From: Flavobacteriales bacterium
GTDB lineage: Bacteria > Bacteroidota > Bacteroidia > Flavobacteriales > Parvicellaceae
Reading direction: 5' to 3'
Assembly (NCBI GenBank): GCA_014239715.1
Contig: JAAZYJ010000187.1
Span: forward strand, 1 to 5,667
Length of the DNA: 5,667 nucleotides
Below, piece by piece: positions 1-5,667 of this stretch. Position 1 is the first letter of the stretch. Each line of letters begins with the position of its first letter. The position numbers were made by a program, and so were the translations under genes. The notes beneath the pieces were generated by a model, which saw nothing but the letters and a program-made list of their open reading frames with translations, did no database searches and was not told where the DNA came from.

Positions 1-2163
1 AAAAGCCTCATCAAGCAGTTTCTGTTGCTCCTTCATTGATTTGTCGGCGTTATCAAGTAAGAACTTTTTGAATCCGCTTGGTTTTATTTTCTTGCCTTTC
101 TCTCCCCCGAATTGATCGGCAAACCCGTCGCTGAAAATATAGATGGTATCTCCGGGTTGTAGCTCTATAGATTTTGTGTCAAAAGGTACTTTCTTGTCGT
201 ATCTTCCAATCGGTTGCTTATTCCCTTTAAATTCAATGATTTCATTCGTGGCATTTCGTATTAACCACAATGGATTAAATGCCCCGGCAAATTTGAGTTT
301 ATTGCCCTCCAAAGAACATAGTGCTATGTCCATGCCATCCTTTATGATCTCCTCGCTCTTTTGAAATTCTTCAATTACGATCTCTCGGGTCTTGTCTAAA
401 ATTTTACCAGGGATCGAGAGATTATGCTCCCGAACAGACCTGTTCAGCCCATTGTTGCAGATGACGGATACAATCGCGCCCGGAACACCGTGGCCGGTGC
501 AATCGGCGACAGCGAATAGTGTCTTGCCCTCCTTTTGTTCCAGCCAATAAAAGTCGCCGGCAACGATATCTTTTGGTTTGTATAGGACGAAGCTATCGTT
601 AAGGCATTCGCTCAGCAGCTTAAGTGGGGGTAGAACAGCCGCCTGAATTCGTTTCGCATACGTAATTGAATCAACGATCTTCTTGTTCTTTTCAGCTAGA
701 ATGACCTTTTGTATTTCAACCTCCGCTTTTTGTAAAGAGATAATAGTGTTGGCTTTTTTCTTCCTCCAGTACCCAAAGAAGATAAAGATGCCAATGAGTA
801 TAAGGGCGCCAATGCTCGCATAAAGAAAATATCTTCGATTCTCCTCCTTTTCAAGGCTGGCCATATGCTCCAGGTCCTTTAGCTCCTTCTTTCGAATGTA
901 ATCCAAACTATCCGCCAGAGCTTGCTTGTCATAGCTGGCTTTGTATTCTTGTCGTATGATCTCCTTTCGATTTTTCTCACTGTATAAGCTATCCTTGCTG
1001 GCTACATACAGCTCATATAATTGTAACGCTTTACCCTTATTTCCCAGCTCTTTGTAGCTTTTATATAGCAGTTTTGCTGCGTCTCTGACCTGAACAAGAC
1101 TTCCGGATTTGTTTGCCAGCTCTAATGATTTATTCCCGTATTCAATGGCTTTCTGATGCTCATTCTTTGATGCGTAAACGCCGCTCATCAGAGCGTGTGA
1201 TAAAGCCAGGCCAGCGCCGTATTCAATGTCCACAGCGATTTTTGCACTGCGCCTACCGTATTCCATCGCTTTTGCATGTTCTTTCTGCCGATGATGCAGT
1301 TTCCCAATGTTGTTCAGTGTAACTACAGCTCCTTTTTTGAAACCGGACTTCTCCTTGATCTCCAGACTTTTTACCAGGTACTCCATAGCTTCATCGTACT
1401 TTCCAATGGATGAGTAGACTTCCCCTATGTTGTTGTAGGCAATAGAAGTATTTAACACATCATTTAGAGCACTTGATATTTTCACACTTTTCAGAAAATA
1501 ATCGAGGGCGTTCTTGAAATCTTCTTGCTCAAAATAAATAGATCCAATGTTACTTAATGCAATTGAGATGTTGGGCTTGTCGTCCAATCTTTCGTACAAC
1601 TTGAGGCCTTTATGATAGTAGTCTATTGCTTTGGGTACATTTCCCTGTGAGGTATACAACACACCAAGATTGACATAAGTTTGTGCTGACCCAGGCTCGT
1701 CGCCCATTTGCTCTGTGATGATTGTTTTTTTATTAAAACAGTCTATCGCTCTGATCAGATTCCCTTGGCTGTAATGAATTAATCCCAGATTATTTAGAGC
1801 ATTGGCCGTTGAAGGCCCGTGGTTGACCTTTTTGGCAAGTTCCAGACTTTCCTGACAATATTCTTTAGCTTGAATGAAGTTGCCCTGATATAGTTCGGCA
1901 ATTCCTTGGGAGTTTCTTGCAGCTGCCATCCATTTTTCGTAATTCCCGGCTTTGGCGAAGTCATATTGTATTTGGGCCAATGAATCTGCAAAGGTTGGAT
2001 TGGAGTTAAGGTAAACACGCCTGATAAGAGCTTGAAGTGCTTTTATCCTATTCGTATCCACCTGTTGCTCGTTGTTCCACTCATTCCACAGACTGTCTTC
2101 ATTTACCTGGGCATTGCCACATAATGTAAGACCTAAAAGAAAAGCGCCGAAAACTGTTTTCAC
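1..2163 (-). CDS. TPR-repeat, membrane-anchored SpoIIE/PP2C-type serine phosphatase (C-terminus cut by window edge)
   Basis: 721 residues are visible, read without interruption from a GTG start at 2163. The codon just upstream is an in-frame TAG, so no longer start exists, and GTG gives a clean signal peptide (VKTVFGAFLLGLTLCGNAQ). About eight TPR-like helical pairs follow (roughly residues 70-390; typical pieces are ALNNLGLIHYSQGN and IAYNNIGEVYSSIGKYDEA). Next come a membrane helix (about 445-466), a charged coiled linker with DSITYAKRIQAAVLPP (about 498-513), and a SpoIIE/PP2C domain. Its likely metal-binding acidic residues are D537 (AGDFYW), D554 (ADCTGHGVPG), D612 (GMDIALC), D679 (FSDG) and D683. 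Inferred topology is TPRs in the periplasm and phosphatase in the cytoplasm. Known relatives dephosphorylate phosphoserine/threonine, often on anti-sigma antagonists; the substrate here is unknown. Only about 20-30 C-terminal residues seem missing, judged from family ends. The domain call is very sure, the physiological role is not. Confidence 0.93.
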   Translation of the reverse strand, partial: MKTVFGAFLLGLTLCGNAQVNEDSLWNEWNNEQQVDTNRIKALQALIRRVYLNSNPTFADSLAQIQYDFAKAGNYEKWMAAARNSQGIAELYQGNFIQAKEYCQESLELAKKVNHGPSTANALNNLGLIHYSQGNLIRAIDCFNKKTIITEQMGDEPGSAQTYVNLGVLYTSQGNVPKAIDYYHKGLKLYERLDDKPNISIALSNIGSIYFEQEDFKNALDYFLKSVKISSALNDVLNTSIAYNNIGEVYSSIGKYDEAMEYLVKSLEIKEKSGFKKGAVVTLNNIGKLHHRQKEHAKAMEYGRRSAKIAVDIEYGAGLALSHALMSGVYASKNEHQKAIEYGNKSLELANKSGSLVQVRDAAKLLYKSYKELGNKGKALQLYELYVASKDSLYSEKNRKEIIRQEYKASYDKQALADSLDYIRKKELKDLEHMASLEKEENRRYFLYASIGALILIGIFIFFGYWRKKKANTIISLQKAEVEIQKVILAEKNKKIVDSITYAKRIQAAVLPPLKLLSECLNDSFVLYKPKDIVAGDFYWLEQKEGKTLFAVADCTGHGVPGAIVSVICNNGLNRSVREHNLSIPGKILDKTREIVIEEFQKSEEIIKDGMDIALCSLEGNKLKFAGAFNPLWLIRNATNEIIEFKGNKQPIGRYDKKVPFDTKSIELQPGDTIYIFSDGFADQFGGEKGKKIKPSGFKKFLLDNADKSMKEQQKLLDEAF

Positions 2164-2307
2164 CTAATTGTATCCCTGTGTACACTAAATGTAATCTTTT
2201 ATAGGGGATTTATTCCTTTCCAGGGGCAAACTATCTGTTTTTATTCACTGTTTATGGTCCTGTTGAAATGCCTAGGAAGTAGTGTTTGAATAATACCTTA
2301 CAGGTAG
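2164..2307 (-). promoter_or_regulatory. Spacer upstream of the SpoIIE gene, with a weak -7-like box and a small palindrome
   Basis: This 144-base gap separates the secreted-protein gene from the GTG-started phosphatase gene. On the minus strand it carries TACATTTA (2193-2186), one base away from the Bacteroidota -7 consensus TAnnTTTG. A perfect 8-base palindrome GTGTACAC (2178-2185) lies between that box and the GTG. No TTTG sits at the usual distance upstream of the box; the nearest, at 2230-2227, is about 33 bases away. The gap could therefore hold a separate promoter, or the phosphatase gene could simply be read through from the genes before it. I found no good ribosome binding site in front of the GTG. 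Confidence 0.25.
2294..2306 (-). terminator. Small hairpin directly after the secreted-protein stop codon (weak terminator candidate)
   Basis: One base after the TGA of the choice-of-anchor gene the minus strand reads TACCTGTAAGGTA, a perfect 5-bp stem with a 3-base loop. It is followed by TTATTC rather than a true run of T. The position is right for a transcript end, but the stem is short and the T-tract poor. It may only slow polymerase, protect the 3' end, or be chance. Confidence 0.22.
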
Positions 2308-4089
2308 TCAGTCGATCTTTTGGATCTTGTAAGTGGCTTCATTTACTTTTAGTACGTAAGTTCCTTGTGGTAGTTTTGAAATATCGATCTGAACTTCTGA
2401 TCCAACAAATTTCTTCGATGCTATCAGGGTGCCAAAAATTGAGTACAATGCATACTCCGATCCTGTGGTAGCTGAAGATCTGATCGTGACGGTTGTCCTG
2501 GATGGATTGGGGTAGGGGTATTCTTTACCAACCGAAGTGGCCTCTTGTATTCCGATGTTATTGGCTATTTCATAAATTGCCAATGTGCTGCTTGATTCGT
2601 GGGCAACAACCAACAAAGGGCTTCCTGTAGGACTTTGTGCTGCGTTTATAAATACAGAAGCTTCGGGTCCAAAATCGTTCGGAGCCGAGGGTTCATACAA
2701 TAAGAAGCTAGGTGCGGTTGGGTCTGTAATGTCGTAAACCATAATGCCACCAATTTGTTCGAGTCCAATAAAAGCCAGGGAACGACTTCCAACCTTGCCT
2801 ACAACCACATCTTCAGGTTCCGGACCTTTGTTGTCGCTCCTGCTGTCGAAAGTGCCGGGATCACCAGTGGAATTAAAAAGACTTGGGTTTAGTAATTCTA
2901 TTTGGGATTCAAATTCACTACCACTGTCATAAACCAAATTTCCAGTTTCTGCATCCCAGATCGAGAATGATCTTCCGCCAAAGGAATACAGCGTATCCAT
3001 AATCCCATCTCCTCCATAATCTCCAAAAGCCGTTGTTACTTTTAGTCTTCCTGTATTAGCAGGCGATTGCAAGGCCACAATATTTGTAAAAGTTGCAGAA
3101 TTCAAATCCAAACTTGCGACCCTGTCCTCTTCAGTATAACCCGTGTATTTCCTCGCGGCTCCTTCGTTGGCAGAGAGGAAATAAGAATTCCCTCCAATTC
3201 CAAAATAGGCCAAGCCGTCAGGCTGATACATTCCATATACAGGGTGGAGAGAAATATTAATTGCTCCGTCCTGATCGCTAGCGTCCAGCTCATTTCCTGT
3301 GACGCTATGGTCTTTGTATCCCAATGGAAAAATAGTATCAACACTTGCAGTTGGGATATCTATGACTAATACAGCATTGTTTTCCTGAAGTGACACATAT
3401 GCCTTACCACCGTCATCACTTACTGCCACAAATTCTGGTTCCATATCCTGTGCCCGCGTTGCACCGGGCCCGTAGATGTGCACTCCTGCAGGGAAGGAGC
3501 TCTCCAATGTAGCGCCTACGTTAAAGTCGGTCAGGTCAATGTGTTCTGCAACCGCGTTCGCGACTCCACTACTAAGATCGATTACACTGACTCCTCCTTC
3601 AGGATCAATCAGGTAATCGTCGGAAGGAACTCCTTCGTTGGCTACGACGATGTATCTGCCATCAGGAGTGTATGACAGCATTCCTGGAGCTGGTCCGACA
3701 GTTATGTCGTTGATATATAACCCGTTGGTGTCAAATAAAACGACTTTTCCACTGTCTTGTTTTGTTGTTCCTTGAACGGCTATGGCTACAATGCTGTTTT
3801 TTACAGCAACATTTAACGCTAATGTTCCATACGGTGTGATATCGATATTTCCTACTGAGTCAGGTAAGGACGGATCCGAGAGGTTAATGATGGAAACGTT
3901 GTCTTTTTCCAGATTGGCAAACAAACGTTTACTAAGAGAGTCCATCGGAGCAACAATTTCAACTTCTCCCCCTGCGGGTAGGTTGTGGTTGTACGATCCA
4001 ATTAGGGTCATTCCTGGATTCTGGCCAAAACTATTACAGGCAAAAAACAATGAGATCAGAAGAGTGAAATTTCGGGTGTATTTATACAT
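2308..4089 (-). CDS. Choice-of-anchor I family secreted protein with T9SS type A sorting domain
   Basis: This is a complete 593-residue protein. The N-terminus (MYKYTRNFTLLISLFFACNSFGQ) is a Sec signal peptide, probably cleaved near residue 22. Residues about 28-510 match the choice-of-anchor I family, a beta-propeller-like domain: TPDGRYIVVANEG (141-153), IDPEGGVSVIDLS (161-173), GPGATRAQDMEPEFVAVS (207-224), LQENNAVLVIDI (234-245), GMYQPDGLA (286-294), SANEGAARKY (306-315), FGGRSFSIWDA (370-380) and a block at 440-460 ending VYDITDPTAP. Residues about 520-593 form a T9SS sorting domain with YPNP (526-529) and LPQGTYVLKV, so the protein should cross the outer membrane and be attached to the surface or released. 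Its enzymatic or binding activity is not established; relatives are sometimes annotated as alkaline-phosphatase-like or LVIVD-type proteins. The ATG overlaps the stop of the upstream response regulator by 8 bases and has no clear Shine-Dalgarno, which suggests translational coupling. Confidence 0.93.
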   Translation of the reverse strand: MYKYTRNFTLLISLFFACNSFGQNPGMTLIGSYNHNLPAGGEVEIVAPMDSLSKRLFANLEKDNVSIINLSDPSLPDSVGNIDITPYGTLALNVAVKNSIVAIAVQGTTKQDSGKVVLFDTNGLYINDITVGPAPGMLSYTPDGRYIVVANEGVPSDDYLIDPEGGVSVIDLSSGVANAVAEHIDLTDFNVGATLESSFPAGVHIYGPGATRAQDMEPEFVAVSDDGGKAYVSLQENNAVLVIDIPTASVDTIFPLGYKDHSVTGNELDASDQDGAINISLHPVYGMYQPDGLAYFGIGGNSYFLSANEGAARKYTGYTEEDRVASLDLNSATFTNIVALQSPANTGRLKVTTAFGDYGGDGIMDTLYSFGGRSFSIWDAETGNLVYDSGSEFESQIELLNPSLFNSTGDPGTFDSRSDNKGPEPEDVVVGKVGSRSLAFIGLEQIGGIMVYDITDPTAPSFLLYEPSAPNDFGPEASVFINAAQSPTGSPLLVVAHESSSTLAIYEIANNIGIQEATSVGKEYPYPNPSRTTVTIRSSATTGSEYALYSIFGTLIASKKFVGSEVQIDISKLPQGTYVLKVNEATYKIQKID

Positions 4090-4516
4090 GTGGCTTACCG
4101 ATTAAATGGTTACTGTGGTTTATAGAGGATTTCTTATCAATGCACTTACGTATTGCTCCTAAGAGCTCGTCTAATTTAAAGGGTTTAATTATATAATCAT
4201 CAGCTCCCAGATTGAGACCGGTATCGATGTCTTTCTGCCGACAGTTTGAAGTGAGAAAAAGAAATGAAGGCATCCGCTCTTTTGGAATAAGTTCATTGAT
4301 GCATCTCAATACTCCATATCCATTTAATTTAGGCATTTGAACGTCGCAGATTACCACATCTGGTTTCTGCAAGAGTATTGCATTGAAACCAGCCAGGCCA
4401 TTTTTCGCGGAACTCACCTCATACTTATGGATCTTTAGTAGCTGGACGATAGTATCTCGCAAACCGTCTTTGTCTTCAATTACCAGAATCTTTTCTTGCA
4501 TATTAATTAACTTCAT
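4082..4516 (-). CDS. Receiver-only (CheY-like) response regulator
   Basis: This 144-residue protein is a single receiver domain with no output domain. All key residues are present: acidic pocket E14 and D15 (ILVIEDK), phosphoacceptor D58 (VVICDVQMPKLNGYGVL), switch residue T89 (FLFLTS) and K111 (GADDYIIKPFKLDELL). A short tail of about 15 residues (SSINHSNHLIGKPHV) follows the last helix. Such proteins take phosphate from a histidine kinase and act through protein contacts; no kinase lies in this window. I prefer the ATG at 4516 over the in-frame ATG at residue 6 because AGAGG lies 4 bases upstream of the former and nothing suitable precedes the latter. It heads a likely operon: a -7 box lies about 50 bases upstream and its stop overlaps the start of the secreted-protein gene. 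Function as a receiver is certain; what it controls is unknown. Confidence 0.95.
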   Translation of the reverse strand: MKLINMQEKILVIEDKDGLRDTIVQLLKIHKYEVSSAKNGLAGFNAILLQKPDVVICDVQMPKLNGYGVLRCINELIPKERMPSFLFLTSNCRQKDIDTGLNLGADDYIIKPFKLDELLGAIRKCIDKKSSINHSNHLIGKPHV

Positions 4517-4549
4517 TCATCCTCTAATCATCTTCATCCTCTAATCATC
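4516..4549 (-). repeat. Perfect tandem 17-bp duplication covering the response-regulator ribosome binding site
   Basis: The minus-strand unit GATGATTAGAGGATGAA occurs twice with no gap and no mismatch (4549-4533 and 4532-4516). Each copy holds an AGAGG Shine-Dalgarno-like core and a four-codon mini-ORF, ATG ATT AGA GGA TGA (MIRG-stop). In the downstream copy the TGA is immediately followed by the ATG of the response regulator, whose first A is the last base of the repeat. The duplication therefore gives the gene two candidate ribosome binding sites and two tiny upstream ORFs. The repeat itself is certain; any regulatory effect is inference. Confidence 0.9.
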
Positions 4550-4560
4550 GTTTCATTAGA
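4540..4560 (-). promoter_or_regulatory. Inverted repeat at the presumed 5' end of the response-regulator transcript
   Basis: TCTAAT (4540-4545) and ATTAGA (4555-4560) form a perfect 6-bp inverted repeat around a 9-base centre. It overlaps the distal end of the 17-bp tandem repeat and lies just downstream of the -7 box. It could be a small protein-binding operator or a weak 5' hairpin. It is AT-rich and short, so chance is a real possibility. Confidence 0.25.
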
Positions 4561-4565
4561 TTGTG

Positions 4566-4573
4566 CAAATGTA
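4566..4573 (-). promoter_or_regulatory. Bacteroidota-type -7 promoter box (TACATTTG) for the response-regulator operon
   Basis: The minus strand reads TACATTTG, an exact fit to the Bacteroidota housekeeping -7 consensus TAnnTTTG. It is the only exact match I found in the 245-base gap upstream of the response regulator. A transcript from here would begin near 4559-4561 and have a leader of about 45 bases, made mostly of the tandem repeat. I see no TTTG at the usual -33 distance, so the promoter is incomplete by consensus and may need an activator. Confidence 0.5.
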
Positions 4574-4761
4574 GGTCAAGTGTTACGCTAATAGATGTAG
4601 GAATTAGTGTATAAATTATATGGCTAAGTGATCTATGTGCATGTTTTGAATTCCATGTTATTTGATGAGTCAGGCAGGGAAGAAGGTTATTTGTAATATA
4701 GTTAATTAGTTGAGGTTAAAATTTGTAAATTACTGAATATCATAATTTTATGAAAAATATA

Positions 4762-5667
4762 CTATTCTTTTGTAGCCACCTTTACGCTTCTCATGATCTC
4801 CAGTTCGTCATTTGTTTTCCAGCTGTCTCCTGTAAAATCGGGAAATGATACGGATTGGCTTTTTTCGGCCACAGAGAGCTCAGATAAAGGAGTGACCGCA
4901 CTCCACATGACTCCGTCGTAAACGTTAATATCAAGAGGGAGACCTAGATTCAGACAGGTAATTAATCGATAGATCATGACGAAGTCCATACCTCCATGCC
5001 CCTGCTTGAATTCTTGACTGATCTTCTTTAGCTGAAGAATGATCGGGTGGGTGTACTTTTCTTTATAGGATAAGTACTCTGCGTCAGAAAGCCACTTGTG
5101 ACCCCAAAAGACCGGTTCATCAGAATCGATAAACAAGCGGCTCGGATATCCATCATGAACCGCCTTTGTTCCAACCACCTTATTAATTCTGGAATAGGGC
5201 CTTCCTGTGTGAACATCAAATTGCAGCATGATTGTTTTTCCCAATGCAGTTTTAATTAATGTGGTATTCATGTCACCACACTTAAACTGACTGTATTTCG
5301 AGTTTGCTTTAACAGCAGCCTGGCTCAAATTCAATTCTCTTGAGCTCATTGACGAAAGGTGAGAATACGTGTCTCCACGGCCTATATTAAGGTAAAAGCT
5401 CAATGGACCCAAACCATGTGTTGTGTAGAAGTTCCCATCTCTTGAAATGTGATGTTTTAGACGCCATTGATCTTCGTAGTAATTCTCACTCAGCATGTGC
5501 GCTCTAAGGTCATGCAGGTAGGCACCTTCGACATGTGTTAGATCGCCAAAAACATCGTTTTCGATCATATTCAGTACGAATAGTTCTTCTTCGTTGTAAC
5601 AACAGTTTTCAAGCATAATACAGTGTCTCTTTGTGCGCTCTGCTGTTTGGATCAATTCCCAACAATC
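4762..5667 (-). CDS. Gfo/Idh/MocA family protein, GH109 type (alpha-N-acetylgalactosaminidase-like), N-terminus cut by window edge
   Basis: 301 residues are visible, with an open frame to the window edge (first residues DCWELIQTAERTKRHC). A TTG at 5655 could be mistaken for a start but is an internal leucine, because family similarity continues upstream of it. The N-terminal Rossmann NAD-binding part lies outside. Visible GH109 signatures are MLENCCY (18-24), GAYLHDLR (48-55), WRLKH (68-72), YTTHGLGP (81-88), GDMNTTLIKT (131-140), GRPYSR (155-160), GHGGMDFVMIYRL (223-235) and PLDINVYDGVMWS (244-256). Family members use a tightly bound NAD in an oxidation-elimination-reduction cycle to cleave GalNAc glycosides. 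From memory, the E, Y, R, Y, H and Y active-site positions of the Elizabethkingia enzyme correspond to E20, Y50, R69, Y81, H84 and Y158 here, all kept. Members often carry an export signal, which cannot be checked. Substrate is uncertain, since many relatives are uncharacterised oxidoreductase-like proteins. Confidence 0.9.
   Translation of the reverse strand, partial: DCWELIQTAERTKRHCIMLENCCYNEEELFVLNMIENDVFGDLTHVEGAYLHDLRAHMLSENYYEDQWRLKHHISRDGNFYTTHGLGPLSFYLNIGRGDTYSHLSSMSSRELNLSQAAVKANSKYSQFKCGDMNTTLIKTALGKTIMLQFDVHTGRPYSRINKVVGTKAVHDGYPSRLFIDSDEPVFWGHKWLSDAEYLSYKEKYTHPIILQLKKISQEFKQGHGGMDFVMIYRLITCLNLGLPLDINVYDGVMWSAVTPLSELSVAEKSQSVSFPDFTGDSWKTNDELEIMRSVKVATKE

Noticed and set aside
1794..2018. 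A 74-codon minus-strand frame within the TPR region
   Set aside because: It is an alternative frame of the TPR-SpoIIE gene, whose true frame reads through as TPR repeats.
2227..2234. ATAGTTTG upstream of the phosphatase gene, considered as a -7 box
   Set aside because: It misses the TA of TAnnTTTG by one base of spacing, and no -33 TTTG lies upstream.
3067..3369. A 100-codon plus-strand reading frame opposite the choice-of-anchor I gene
   Set aside because: It lies wholly inside a minus-strand gene with clear family motifs, resembles no known protein, and has no ribosome binding site or promoter; it is a shadow frame.
2364..4089. Lipoprotein alternative for the secreted protein, based on Cys18 in LFFAC
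   Set aside because: The residues before the cysteine do not fit a lipobox, and the T9SS sorting tail fits a signal-peptidase I substrate better.
3782..4105. A 107-codon plus-strand frame opposite the signal-peptide end of the secreted protein
   Set aside because: It is antisense to a well-supported coding region and has no protein-like features of its own.
4738..4757. AT-rich imperfect inverted repeat just after the GH109-type stop, considered as a terminator
   Set aside because: The core CATAA/TTATG has almost no loop, contains hardly any G-C pairs and the longer stem needs a bulge; in AT-rich DNA this is expected by chance.
4550..4761. Search for a small RNA, tRNA or short gene in the AT-rich gap upstream of the response regulator
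   Set aside because: Apart from the -7 box and the inverted repeat near 4540-4560 I see no stable structure, cloverleaf or credible short coding frame with a ribosome binding site.

Overview
The window reads as chromosomal DNA from a member of the Bacteroidota. The strongest sign is a protein with a type IX secretion (T9SS) C-terminal sorting domain, a system essentially limited to that phylum. Supporting signs are a TAnnTTTG-type -7 promoter box, sparse Shine-Dalgarno sequences, and a TPR/SpoIIE phosphatase of the kind common in Cytophagales-like bacteria. A free-living, perhaps marine or soil, Cytophagales-type organism is my guess; the order-level placement is inference only.

All four genes lie on the minus strand, so transcription runs from high to low coordinates. 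First (4762-5667) is the C-terminal two thirds of a Gfo/Idh/MocA protein of the GH109 type (NAD-dependent alpha-N-acetylgalactosaminidase-like); its N-terminal half lies beyond the right edge. An AT-rich 245-base gap (4517-4761) follows, carrying a -7 box (4566-4573) and a perfect tandem 17-bp repeat (4516-4549) that duplicates the ribosome binding site of the next gene. Then comes a receiver-only response regulator (4082-4516). Its stop codon overlaps by 8 bases the start of a 593-residue secreted choice-of-anchor I beta-propeller-like protein with a T9SS sorting tail (2308-4089). After 144 non-coding bases comes a large GTG-started sensor phosphatase (1-2163): signal peptide, periplasmic TPR array, one membrane helix, a coiled linker and a cytoplasmic SpoIIE/PP2C domain. 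It is cut at its C-terminus by the left edge.

The response regulator and the secreted protein are very likely co-transcribed and translationally coupled. The SpoIIE protein may belong to the same unit or have its own promoter. Together they suggest a signalling and cell-surface neighbourhood: a lone receiver, a T9SS-exported surface protein of unknown activity, and an envelope-sensing phosphatase. No partner histidine kinase, STAS protein or anti-sigma factor is visible. I see no tRNA, rRNA, CRISPR array, insertion sequence or phage gene. The plus strand holds no convincing gene.
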